Shown: piece by piece, positions 1-13,492 of the stretch | How positions within the stretch are numbered: the first letter of the stretch is position 1 | Layout: the number at the start of each line of letters is the position of its first letter | Program-made: the position numbers and the translations under genes | NCBI GenBank assembly: GCA_025642065.1 | Contig: JAODUP010000104.1 | Location: forward strand, 310,001-374,000 | Length of the DNA: 64,000 nucleotides | Origin: Paralvinella palmiformis | Lineage: Eukaryota > Annelida > Polychaeta > Terebellida > Alvinellidae | Direction: 5' to 3' | Notes under the pieces: model-generated | The model's input: the letters and a program-made list of their open reading frames with translations, nothing else | Databases searched by the model: none | Told to the model about the DNA's origin: nothing

Positions 1-614
1 CGAAATGTGATAGCTACCAGTCACCATTAAATGGAAATTAGGCTCTATTTGTAACTTGATTCCATGTAAGGGTTCCCATACACGTATAACCGAGATGGAC
101 ATATCCCGCACTGAATTGGAACGTCACAACTTTCACATTTAAACCGTGTAGTGATTTTCGCATTGAATCCATGTGACTATTTCCACATTGAAACCACGTC
201 ACCATAATCAAATAATTCAAATAAAACACCAAAATGGCACAATCCAATAATTATTTCCAACTTTTACAATAACATGGAAACGTGGCACTAGCTATGGAAT
301 CTAGTACTGCGTCCAATTATGTAATATACGTAGCATAAAGTTGATAATATTAGCCATTATCGTACACAACAACAACAACAAACAATTTGAGTTGATTATT
401 AATTTTAATTAAGTATGAAATGGAACAAAAATATAAACAACAAATATTTGCACTATTCACAGTAAGTTATAAACGTTATTGAAAATGTGGAGAATTGATG
501 GTCAAGGATTTGTACACCATATGATGTTATTTAGAATACTGAATAAAGCTAACTTCCATAATAGTACGTGTTATATAAAATAGACCAATATCACTTGTTG
601 TGAGTAATATACTA

Positions 615-615
<1 letters not shown>

Positions 616-665
<50 letters not shown>
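616..665. repeat. (AT)n microsatellite
   Basis: About 25 uninterrupted AT dinucleotides. A second tract of equal size lies at 890-939. Confidence 0.98.
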
Positions 666-670
<5 letters not shown>

Positions 671-888
671 GTGTCTAAAATATATATAACTATATACACA
701 CTATTATATACACAGCACTTTTGTATCAATATCCACCACAACACCGAATCGCAAACAGAATTTAACCTATCAAAAACAGAAAAATTCATAAGACATCTGC
801 AGACAATAAAATATAAATAATCTGACAATATTATACAACAATGAAGATAAATGTTGGAATTATAAAATATATATTTGACTAGGTCTTA

Positions 889-889
<1 letters not shown>

Positions 890-939
<50 letters not shown>
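890..939. repeat. (AT)n microsatellite
   Basis: About 25 AT dinucleotides, 225 bp after the first tract. Confidence 0.98.
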
Positions 940-940
<1 letters not shown>

Positions 941-2994
941 CAAAATGATACATGATGAGTGGGTCTACTCTTTGTTCGGTTTTACACCTACACCTGACTC
1001 ATTTGATGTCTAATGAAGATGTCGGGATTTTAAGCAAAAGAAATTTAGCAGATTATGTGGCCTAGTTTCTGCATTGAAATTCATATATTTTTTAAGCTAG
1101 AGGTAAATAATTGGTATTCACCTGAAAGTGTTACGCCGTGCCATATTTGGTACGTCGGCCTTTCGTGTGTTTAACATGTACGGTATGTTTCGTGAATAGT
1201 TGTATTCCATTTGAGACATACTTCATTTCCTTTAGCATAATGTTATACATATATGCTATGGGCCTAGAGTAAACTCGAAACAGTATGAAAAAGGTCACTG
1301 TTTCAGCCAAGTCAACTTTAATTTATTCTTCCGATGTTTGTCCACCATTTTGGATAAATGGTTATGAATACTGGCGAGTGAGCGATAAACAAGCACCAAT
1401 TATGTTGACTGGGATGCTGTACTTCAGACCCAGCCAACCACCCGCTTAGACGCCAGTAGTGTGGGTACTGGGATACGGGAGAAGGAATGTTGTTGCGGGG
1501 AGAGTTTAAAGAAATGTAGCAGCATTCTAATTCACTGGGTTAGCCTTAATTGGTGTGGGTCATCCAATCCCTGAATGCGAGTGTAGATGTATAACAGAGC
1601 GGCATAGCAGTCGCTTCACCAACCATCAGAAATTTATCAAAGAAATGAGATTGTTTTCACTCAGAATTGCCAAAAATAAACCATGGCATTCTGGTTTTGC
1701 TAGGAAAACCTTTCATTTCTGAATCGGCCAAATATTCCCGTTACACCACCAGATCGTGGTATTTACGAAATTAGAACTCTATCGCCAACTTGTACGGCTG
1801 CTCTATCCTAACTCAAGATCACATCCTCCTTACAACTGATTGTATACGTAGTTTTAATGCTAGTTATAATCAATAAGTGTTAAATAGCGTTTTCACTGAA
1901 AATATTACACATAATTACATACTCATAGAATCCAAATTTCGTAACACATCCGATGAGTTGATGATATAATAACATTCTAATTTACTGGTATCGTGAATTT
2001 CAAGTGTTTATTGATTCTTTAACGTTATGAAACGAGTTTCATGCGACTTCAGCCCAGTATTTCCAAGCGGAGCGGACGCGGGTTAAAATGACGCACATAT
2101 ATGCGTTGAAATATCGTGGAACAACCATGCAACCTTTTGTGTGCCAATTTCAAGTATAGTCTGCCTGATGCAATATTTGTATTTACATAAAATCTTTTTC
2201 TTCCCCACCCCATTTATTTATAATAAAGATTTAGCACATACATATTCTTTGTGGAGAATCCCCCCCCCCAAAAAAAAAAACATTCAATGATAACAAGATA
2301 GAAAATATAATACGTCAAGTTCTCAATCAGGAACAAAAGCTTGAAGCTTCAGATTATTATGTTCTCATTCAGTTGAAATAAAATATTTTATTTTATAATT
2401 ACGAAAAACAGTGAAATATACGTATATGTACATGTCAGTAAATTACTAATTAATATTTAGCATTATCAGTTCAGAGTTGTACACACTGTTTTAGGAAATA
2501 ATTCGATGTGTTTAATGAAATGATTGCATTTACTTCCAAAATATTTTATTATACCGGTGTAAAGATTATGTTTTTCTTAGTATAAATATAAAACCTACAA
2601 AATATAGTTGGATCTCGAGAAAACAATGCGAAATTACATATCAACAATTTTGCCATCTGGTGAGCAGCAAGAGGTGTATCTTTTTTCAATTGTACGTTCA
2701 GTAGATGTATGTACACCATTATATCAATTAATTCTTATTAGTCACATGTGTTTTAACAAAGTTTTTGTAGTATAGAAGAATGACTCGTCAAACTAATATA
2801 CAAGTACACAGCTAGTTTTGCTGAACACAACACCTGTCGAGAAGTGTGTGTCTACGCGTGTTGGACTCAACATTGCCAAATGCGTTATTATTCCCCGACT
2901 TCTGGCATGTTTTGATGTATAGGCTACATAGGCTAAGGAAGCGTGGTCGTGTAGATTCTGCACTTCCAAATAAAGTCGTCATCCAGTTTCCAAA

Positions 2995-3390
2995 CCGAAG
3001 TACGCATCAGATCGTACTCCGTACTCGTACGAATCAGACTTTCTCAGTAATCGTACCCACACTCGAGTACATTGGTCCAAAAAGCAAATAATATATTAGA
3101 CAGATAGCAACGGAAATATTAGAACGAATCTAATAAATGTAATATTAATTGAATTATTAATTTTCCATTACTGTTGAGCATTTCAGTTAAGATTTCCCTA
3201 ATTAATAGTAATTTAATACCTTCTCTCCCCAGAGAAGCCACATCTCCAGACTCTCCTAAAGTAATCGTACTCATACTCGAGTACATTCTATAGTAATCGT
3301 ATTCGTGTACATTCCTGTGTATTTGTACATGTGCAACTTCAAATTAATCGTACTCGATTACATTGTATTGTAATCGCTCCATCTATGGTA
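2995..3390. repeat. Interspersed repeat built from degenerate TACTCGAGTACA palindromes
   Basis: Variants of 'taatcgtactcgagtacat' recur at both ends (about 3005-3075 and 3255-3375), separated by AT-rich DNA. The core ACTCGAGTAC is self-complementary. The arrangement suggests a short non-autonomous element, but I could not define exact termini. Confidence 0.5.
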
Positions 3391-5863
3391 CGCATTACCA
3401 CAATCGACCAACCGTCCTTTTAAGCCGTGTCCTATTAACCGTAACTCCAACAGTTCATTTGTTATTGACGGACAATCCTAAAAACACAACACTGTCCTTC
3501 CTTAGTAACTATTTTAATAAGACATAACGCATAAATTGTTAACTCCGGTAAACACCGAACTATTCGTTACTAGGAAAGGATGTTGAAATGTCAATGACCC
3601 AATACCAACATCTATCCCAGTAGCCATAAATAAACTGATCAGCAACGAATTGTTTCATCTCTATGCTCATCAAGGACTGCTCCTCATCCAGAACACCAGC
3701 CGATGATCCAAACTGTATGCCGGGAACACACTGTCGGTTTTATAAACAGTGGGAGTGAATCCGGTGTTGTTAACAGGGGGAGTTCCTGGCTCTTCCTACC
3801 TCCCCCAAATAAGGCCAGCTGCTTGGATTACAACAGCTGATCCGGGCCCGCCGGAATCTAAAAATATCCCGTCAGCATGTATACAGTTAACGAGCCTTAC
3901 TATTCCAGTCGGTCCATAGCGAAACAGACGTCTGTGAATAGCGTAATTGTACGTGTGTACAACGAGGAAAACCAAGCCTTGTTTGACGGTCAATAAATCT
4001 ATTCAATGTAACCAGCACCACGGGAAGGACATTCCTTAACGCCGCAACATCGTCACCATAAAAAGCACACATTTACATTCACACGCCAAACTCACCCGCA
4101 GAAGCAAAACGTACAACATAACACCAGTTTCAAAATTGGAGAATAGTGTATTAACAGTAGACAATGATACCATACATAACATAAAACATGCACAGCTCCG
4201 ACATATATTGAGGCTTCAGACGAAAATAATACATGTTTACGCGCCATTCAGTGTTCAATTAGGTAACTACCTCACAAAGTGGCCCAGTTATAGTTCACTT
4301 CGATGAACTCCACGAATCACACAGTAGGCAAATTAATACCAAAAAAAAAGAGAAAGATTATCTTCAAGTATTTTACAAATAAAGCATATTTACTTCTCGA
4401 CTTCCACTCGCCCACAATGAGATGACAGGCAAGGCCGTCAGAATGCACGGACCTCTTTTATCACGATTACAGTTTGAATTCTACACTTTTACCTAAGATT
4501 AGTGAAGATCTATACATCTAAGAAGCATATTTTATTAACAAAATTCAGTAATCATTCATGACACTCTTGATCTTCCACGATCTCATCGTCGACACGTGAC
4601 GAAGTAAGAGGGCTGCGACTGGCTCAAATGGGATCCTCCAGCAAAGCGCTGCTTTATGAACAGAATAGCACTACATTCTAAAAGTGATCTTTTTTCCAGA
4701 TAAGAAAAGCATCTATGCAAACAAACCCGATTCAGGACAAACACCACACCCTCTCCACGGCCAGGATCTGATGCCCATAAAGGATACACAAAAATCGAAC
4801 CGAATACAGCTATATACAATAAGTTGTTGGACCGCTATTAATATCAGCTATTAGCCTTAGGTGAAGGGTGCTGGCGCCGATTCTTCGGGAAGGTGGGTGG
4901 GCAGCTACCTGCCATGAACATCCTTCAAACAAGATTGCATTTCCCGTGATGTTACACGAGTTGGGTGTCAATTAACTAAATTCCTCCCAGGGATTCACTG
5001 ACGTTGGGCCCACGTGGATCAGGATCTATGAAACGGAAACCCATAAGCCACCATCGTCCGTAACACTGCCATCGACACAGCCCCCCGCCCCCACCCACCA
5101 GATGTGGTGTGGGCAACATGACACGGTCACGACACTGATAAGGGCAGCAGCCATCTACTGTGATAACCCGACACAAGCTGGTCTCATGGTTGTAATATTT
5201 AACAAGATGGAAAAATTGACTCCGTTTCCCGTCACTATAAAGATGGAATAAAAGATCTAAGTTGGTCATGTCAGGGGATCGAGAGCGGCGAGATGCAGTG
5301 TTACATGGACAAGGAGGGTAAAAAGCTTACCGAGTGATGTCAACTGGCTCGGAATGGACGACGATTCCCCATTGCAACACCGAGATAGTGTTCATAGGAT
5401 TAAGCTACATTTACTAAACAATGACAAGCTGGGGCTACAACGACACAAGAAAAACAAACTGGTGCTTGAAGGATGCTCGTCCTAAACCAAATCTACAGGT
5501 CGTGTGGTCTGCACGCCACCTTAACTAAATAATGTACAATGGCAATGATCCTACCCTTGTAGATGTACAAGAGAATTATTTAAAAAAAACTGGATTAACT
5601 TAATTAATTTGGCACCGACAACCTTGCTAGCTTCTTGTGTAATTTAGCTTGGAAAATCAAATCTGTGCTGGTCTAGCAGTAAAACGCTCTAATTCATACA
5701 AATAGATGTAATATACATCTGTGCATATGCATCCTCTATATAAATATCACAATTACCTCTTTGTACACCAAACTGGCTATAGTAAGAGCTCTGCTTAAAA
5801 GATGGCAATGTAGGAGGATCACCATGCTGATGTTACAATAATAAACTTGTTAAGTGACAAATT

Positions 5864-5869
5864 TTTATT
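5864..5869 (-). promoter_or_regulatory. Candidate poly(A) signal for tropomyosin
   Basis: AATAAA on the minus strand, 212 nt after the exon 9-2 stop codon. The position suits a short 3' UTR. It is the first such hexamer found downstream, but AT-rich DNA makes chance occurrence easy. Confidence 0.4.
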
Positions 5870-6080
5870 AATTAATATGATTCCACAGGTGAATGAGTTG
5901 CAATTCGTGATATAACACCATAGAAGCAGGTAACAAGAACCAAGTAAGAAACATCTCTCTGGCTTATCTTCCCTTGTGCTAGATTTAACTGAACAACTTC
6001 GAATAGTATTTCTGTTGCGTTGTTTGGCATTGGTGAAGTAACAGTGGTGGTGCTTGCAACTGACAATTGGAAGATAACAC

Positions 6081-6163
6081 TTAGAATCCAGCCAGCTCTG
6101 CAAAAGTTGAGTCCAAATCTTCGCTGATCGTCTTGTACTTTTCTTTCTCTGCCAGCAATTCGT
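6081..6163 (-). CDS. TPM: Tropomyosin exon 9-2 (muscle-type C-terminus ending AGF)
   Basis: The exon is 83 nt including TAA, with acceptor TTTTTCAG. It encodes [18 protein letters not shown] then STFAELAGF. Molluscan muscle tropomyosins end FAELAGY; here the final Tyr is Phe. The C-terminus overlaps the N-terminus of the next dimer on actin. An AATAAA lies 212 nt downstream of the stop. Confidence 0.97.
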
Positions 6164-9100
6164 CTGAAAAATTATGTAGTATGCACGTTTAGTTCAAAGA
6201 AATCAGCTTCGTTTCAACTATTTTGATTTCACTTATAATCTGCATCAGTGGGTTTAAGTTTTCGCAACCAGTGCAACTTAAAGAAAGAGTGATTACAATA
6301 TAACAGATGTGTCTACGTCGACATACAAACCTTCTTATATTAACTGATGTATAATATCCCTCCACATGTATTGTAAGCATTAAAACCACATAGAAAATAA
6401 ATTGATTCAAATAAAAGCCTGTGATATAAAAATGCAGCAAACTGGATCGTTGCCAGCTTGATTTCTTTTAAAATTGGACTGTTTTAGTGATAATTAGTAA
6501 ACCAAAAAATCGCAAAGTTTAGATAACTGTTAGTTAATAACAATAACAGTAAATACATAAAACATGCTCTCGCGATTCTGCTCATCACAAAATCATACAA
6601 CCGCACAGAATACTTCCGTAGTCGGCCACAGCCGGATTCATTAATGAATGGAAAACCAGTAGAAAAACTGCACAAATGCAGTAATAATTAACATAATAAA
6701 ATGGCAGGGAAATAAAAAACTTTATCATACAGTGTATACAGCCAACAGCACAAAAATCCCAAAAGCCCATTTTGTAAAGTTTTGACCCATGACCAATGAA
6801 AAACTCGACCAACGGCAATTTCCAGTATCCCAATACCCCCCTCTATCCTCAACACAGCAATTTTCACACGACTGCTTGCCATCTTTCGATCTCGTGTCTG
6901 ATGTTCTAACTATATACCTGAGTGCACTTGTAATCGAGCATTTCACATGCTCTGTATTTCTTGGAAGCACGAGTCCATCTCATCGCGAAGCGCTTTGTAC
7001 TGTACTTTGGCTTCCATCAGCTCCTCTGTTACCACAAGCAATGATCCATAGCAACGCCATTGCAAACAACGTGGGGTGGGAGGCATACGCACGCACACAC
7101 ATTACGGGTGGGAGGAAGAAACAACAACAACCATTAGCATGCTATTGATCTCCAGTCAGAGGCAATGAGCCAAATCGTACTCCGAGGTACCATTTGACAG
7201 CCTCATTTTGGGATCTCTGTGATGGCTTCTCTCAGATCTACACGTGAAACGCTTCAACAATCAGAAATGCAATTTTTCAGTGGAGACTTCAGAATATCTC
7301 TGAATGAAGCCAGCACTGATCCATGGTAGTAATAAAACAGTTGAAACAAAATCCATGCCTTTTAGTCACAACATTAAAATAACACTCTCGGGTTTGAAAA
7401 CTTTCCTGTTTAAGAATGGTATCATTAATATTCCAGCAATGCAATAAAAACTATTCACCTTTAGTAGAACAAATGTTATGGTTCTCTTATTAAATGCAAA
7501 CAATTCCATTTACTAGTATTCACTAATCATTCCCTCTCTCTCTCTCTCTCTCTCTCCGTCTCTCTATGTGTGTGCATCCATGCATGTGTGTCTGTGTGTG
7601 TTTGTGTGCATGTGAGAGAGACAGAAAAGGATAATACATCTCTAGCTAGACAGATCAAGCAGCAGGCTATCAATTATTTTTAACTTGATCAACACCCCAA
7701 AAAAACAACAACAGTATAATCACACAGTGTTAGTACAGATAAGTAGCACAAGTGAATATTGTTGTAGTCTATAATCCTAGGTAGTTTGTAAACATTAAAA
7801 TTTAGATAAAATCCAAAATTAACTTCAAACAAACCCAGTAAAGCGAACATAGTTTGACCCAGCGCCACAACCATAGCCAACACAGAGCTCTGACAGGCTG
7901 AATTATATCTTTGAGTAAATACAAAATTTTTATAATTAATTTTCTCTTGGTGGTAATTTGAAAGTTAACATGCCAGAAATCAAAACATATCTGATTTGGA
8001 CATCTTAAAAACATTTCTCTGTAATTTAACACATGCAGAAATGCTTAGTTCTGGGAAATCTGTAAACGAGTTAATAACAAAATTAGTAATGCGGTATTAA
8101 AAAAAGTTTGGCTCTATTTGTTTCTTAAGCAGCAAAACACAAATTAACTAAAAGATGTCACCTACACCACAGTTAATGAAGATTCCAGACTTAGCACTAA
8201 GTGGGTTATTTTCGTAGAACAGCGAAGAGAAGGCTATTTACAGTCTACGATGGAGCTACGATCAGGCTTCTAGCTCGTGAACATTATTTCCAATTACGCA
8301 AAACGTTCTAAAAACAGGCCTGCCAAATCCACTACTAGCTAAAAGCCTGACCAGGGTTTATAAGGAGTTATTATGAGGAGTCTCCAGGAACAGAATGACA
8401 GAATTGTGACTAGAAATTGGCTAATTAACAGGTTGGTCGACCACCTAAAGGTTTCAGAAGATGACATTCTCATGATGACTGATGAGAAAGCAAGAGTAGT
8501 AAAACAGCAAGTTGTGTGTATTATACATGGCATCAGAGTACAGCCAGCCTGAGAACTAAACGAGTGCACCATCCTTGGCTGTTGTTCGACATACCCTCTC
8601 TTTTATCAAGCTCCGCCGTTTTAACATTGAGTTCCCGAACAAGCATTTCTACTTGATTTTCAGCCTGCCATTTGAGAAAACAAACACGTCGTGAAAAGCC
8701 AAAATCAAAAGGGGCGTAGAGGTGTGTGGGTGTATTACACGTGCAACTTGTAATGACAACACGCATCAGTCACAGGTTATATAGAACACGTCATGCAGTG
8801 TGACTGGCAAAAACAGCCTCCTCACTATACATCACTGACTTGCTAAGCTAGACTGACACCCCATAAGTGATCAGGCATTCATTTTTAGATAGGAGAAAAA
8901 CAAATTCATATGAGCATCACATCTCAGAGAGGGATAATGATTTGTTTACCGACAGATGCCATGATAGCGTTATTAGAAGCACCTTACACGTTAATAGCCC
9001 AGGTGTCTCCCATTTTAGAATAAGCAAGCGTAGAGACTAAATCAAAAGAAAATCATTATGGGGTGTCAGGCTAAGAATATGAGCCTATTGGTGGTGCTAT

Positions 9101-11028
9101 CAGAGAGGTTCTGAAACAGAAAACTACCAAGGTCCTGGAGCACTGGTGTCTCGATGTGTGAATGCCATTTAACAGTGGTTCGCCACTGCATTCGAGTTCT
9201 TTAGATATTCCTTCATGTACGAGAGTGACGACACAACATGCAAAAATGGTATCTAAATGGCTTTGAACCGAACATAAAACACACAACAAACAAAAAGCAA
9301 GACACCCATGCCACACTAAGACCTTTTATTAATGCAGGTATCACTGACCAATATGAAAGATGACACCTAATTAGGAGAGCGGCCTGGGTCATCAGAGTTA
9401 ATGACACCAGGCAGCTCATGATTAGATTGTGTATTTAAAAGGGTGCTAAGGAAGACAGAAAGAAGCTGAACGAGGTTGGCAGCAATTAGTTTACCTTCTG
9501 ATCTATCGAGCATAACCTGCAACTTATGAACCGTGCGTTCGGCTTCGCTTGCTCTGTTCTCCGCCTGTTTGGTTTGCAGCCCGGAATGGTGCAACCAAGC
9601 AAGGTGGGAGCAAAGGTAGCAGTTGGGAGTAGGCAGACGTCATGTAACACATGATCCAGCAGTGTACCATGTACAACACAGGTACGGGGGGAGTGAGGAG
9701 TAAGGAAAAAACCAAAGCAATCATTTGTTAATTGACACGTGAATGATTCATTCCTAATTTTTGTTCTCTCAGCATATACAGCTGGCCTCATACTGAACAC
9801 TACCAAACATGTAAAGCCATGCTCTGGAAATCTGTTAGACCCAAGACCACGAACACAGTATTAACTTTGTTGCATGCGCCATGCAGCAAAATGATGAACT
9901 GAAACAGAAATGTTACAGTCGGACTCAGATGAACTGGGATGAAAATCATGGCCTTCACTTCAGGTGAGTTCAGAAGTCAAATTAAATAGCCGACATACAG
10001 CTCATTAACTATAAATATTTATGTGCCACACTGACTTTCAGACCCATTTCTTGAGTCTGGACTGCCCTGATGCACCACAAGTTCCCTGGTGACTGGACTG
10101 CATAAAACACGAGCAGGGAACACAACTTGTCTAGAACACACGCAAAGAAAAAAACAAGGAACGTTGGATGAGGAGAGCACATTTTGGGAGATCATGGTCA
10201 TACCTTCCAGTCTGTCGACCTCTTTCTGAAGCTTGGACACCGTTCTTTCAGCCTCCGTGGCGCGGTGCTCAGCCTAAACATGGTAACAAGTCACAGACAA
10301 AAGATACAGGATGGGGAAAGTGTATTTCTCAAACAGAAATAAAAAGCAACTGAACTGATACAATTCACCAAGAAACACTGAAACTATGCAGTCCACATAT
10401 TTTATACATTGCAGACAAATACAAACAACAAAATGGTCACTTGATACATTAAAATGTCATACAATAAATAATACAGAGACAAATATATCCATGCAAATAT
10501 CATTTAAATGTTATAATGCTACTAATTTGTAGTCTAATGCAACATATATCATCTTCATTCATAACTCTATTTACATGGATACTTCTATATATGTATCAAG
10601 TGTCCATAACTAAATACAGACCTTATCTGAATTACATATATAAAATATATCGTAAAATTAATTATATTAAATTAAATCAAATATCACTTGTATAACTTTA
10701 CTTCTTAGATGATCATTAAGCCATCATTACTATTAAGCTGACATATATAAGTATATTATCTAATGAATGATCATTATGTAAACAAGTTATTACAGCCTTT
10801 AGCACATCTAACATCAAAATTCATTACACTGATTAAATCAATGACACTTACATCCTTAAGTCTAGCTGTTAGGTCACGGATAGCTTCTTCATAACTGTCC
10901 TCCCTTTGAGAAGCCTAAAACAAACAAAAAACACTTATTAACATCCCAAACATTATGGCAATAAAAATAAAATGCACCAATTTTAGGAAGGAACTGCACC
11001 AGTAAAATTATGTATCATAAAAATTGGA

Positions 11029-11079
<51 letters not shown>

Positions 11080-13450
11080 GCCACAACATATTAATGCAAA
11101 TTTAAAGATAATAAATCTGTGCTGCAATGTTGTAAGTTTGTTTTTACAGTTACAGGATCATTCCCTATACTATTCATAACAAGTGCAGTCCCTTTTCGGT
11201 ACTGAAAACATGCAAATAAATACATGCCAATTTTCAATTATCATGCATTTCATATAAGCACCACAGCTAGGTGACCAGATAATAAGTTCCTTTTTTTAGT
11301 GCAACCTAGAACAAATAATGGTCTAACAAGACTCCTGGTCTTAACACAATTCTAAAATGAAGGATGTACAGTCAAAGTGTCAAATATGTCAAAGTGATAG
11401 TTAAAATGGAAAATTAGTTATTTCCTACATCATTACTGGTCACCTTGCTTCTGTGGTAATGGTTAGAATTGTGATGAGTACATATCAAGGTGGAACCATA
11501 AATGAGTGTTGATTAACCAGATTGCTCAAGACCAGACGATTAATCTGGTGGCCAGACCTGGTTAACTGACACTGCACCTTTAATGCTGGTCACTGTCTTA
11601 CACACCATCATCTGGCCACTTTCCAATTCATTCCCTTTTCACAAACAAAAGTCGGAACAAATCTGATAACATTTTGCTGCTGAAGAGTATGTACAAAACA
11701 GTTGTAGAAATTGACAAAACACCTGGTAGGCTAAATGTCCAAAATTCTCAACATTATCAACCATTTGTGGGTTAAAGTGATTAGCAACACTACAGTTACA
11801 AATTTTAGCCTATCTGGGTCAAGAAAGATCTATTAATTCGGCAATTATTCTACTCTCAATACAGTACAGCCAAGTTCCCCAATCGTGTACCCATCGTTAC
11901 GAAAATGGTGGAAATGCAATGCACAGAGCTAGAAACAACATTTCTCAGCAGACATGCCTGAAAAGGAAGGGCATGCACAGGTTATGGGCTAGGTATCAGT
12001 AAACACGGACAGTTACAACATAACACAGTGGGTGGATGAAACGTTATGATTTAATCTGTGAGGAACAGCCCACGGTGGCTGAAACAATAACTGTTCAACA
12101 ATCCAAGATGCAAACTCGATAGATTGGATCTTCGTAGAGAGAGTACAGAAAATTCCTCTTTCATGCTTCATCGAGAATAAGTAAGTCATTTCACTAATGA
12201 GTGATGCTTCGAAAAATTCCATCTTAGGCAATGTATAGTGTAACCTCATACAGTAAACATATGTTGGCGCGCAGATACGTCAATCAATATTTTATCTTTC
12301 TACCAAGGCATCAAGCAGTAATACATGCTGCTGCCGAACAAACCAGTCAATATCATGACTAAGTCGTGCTCAGTACACGAAATAGAGCACCAATGTTAGC
12401 AAAAACTCACACACATAGCAATTAATATTTTTTCACTGCTTTGACTTGTTTACTGGACCCAGAAAGGTGGACAAAATAGTAAGAAAACGGCACAATTTAT
12501 ATCAGTAAACTGAGCCACAGTAACAGGCCAGTATGCCACAAATTTAAACTATAAACACTGCTTTCTGCCTCAGTAATTTTGCACATATAGATGGCGAGGA
12601 ATTTTCATGTTAGAAAAACTGCCCAAAGCAGTGCTAACAGAAAAACATACTTTTACTCATACATTTCTGGCATTACACATTACAGAACAATACAACATCT
12701 GCAGGTCATCATTCCAAGATGAGGTGAACACACCATGCCACAGCTGTGGCTTTATAAGCCACAGCTGTTAAATATACCTCCTGCTCAGATATCTCCAGGG
12801 ATTTCATGTTGTTGCCAACAACCTTCAACTCCTCCTCCAGCTCAAGAATCTTACTGAAACACCAAAAGTTAGTGGGGTCAGACTTGTTCAAATCACATAA
12901 CACAGTCAGCCAATGGCTGCTCAGTGGGAATTGGGGTCAGCCGATATTTGAGTACAGCACAGGACTTGTATGGCAGCTCTGGAAAAAAACCCACACCCTT
13001 GACACCGGACAATGATGCATGACCTGGAGACAGTCTGGATCACAGCCATTATATTATTATTTCAGTCTTGTGGGTTAACATCTAAAGGAAATCAATCCAA
13101 ACCAGCTCCAAGACATGGCTACAGTTCCTGATCATCAGCAGTGACATTATAACATTTGAGTGGTGGTGACACCTACCTTCTCTTCGTTAATTTCTAAAGA
13201 CTTTAGACTGTTTGACAGCACATGTACTTCCTCCTCCAATTCCTTGATTTTACTGTAAAGTACACACAGGGCAGGTCAAAGCATGCATTTTGGGGGAGCG
13301 ATTAGTATTAAATATGCATACACATTTAGTGATACAAGATTAGGCCCAGGTTTTTGTTAACTTGCACTGCAGGTATATTGTCATGTTGTAAAGGTCAGTT
13401 GTAAGAAAAATTTGACCTTTAAATTAATTCTCTCTCTCTTTTACTCTCTC

Positions 13451-13492
<42 letters not shown>

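Larger units (their letters stand above)
1..5863. other. Region downstream of tropomyosin, no gene recognised
   Basis: AT-rich sequence with two (AT)n tracts and a palindromic repeat region near 3.0-3.4 kb. Short open frames (65-97 codons) have no recognisable domains and no splice context that I trust. No RNA gene is seen. Confidence 0.6.

Noticed and set aside
571..828. 85-codon minus-strand frame with alternating Tyr-Ile
   Set aside because: Encoded by the (AT)n microsatellite.
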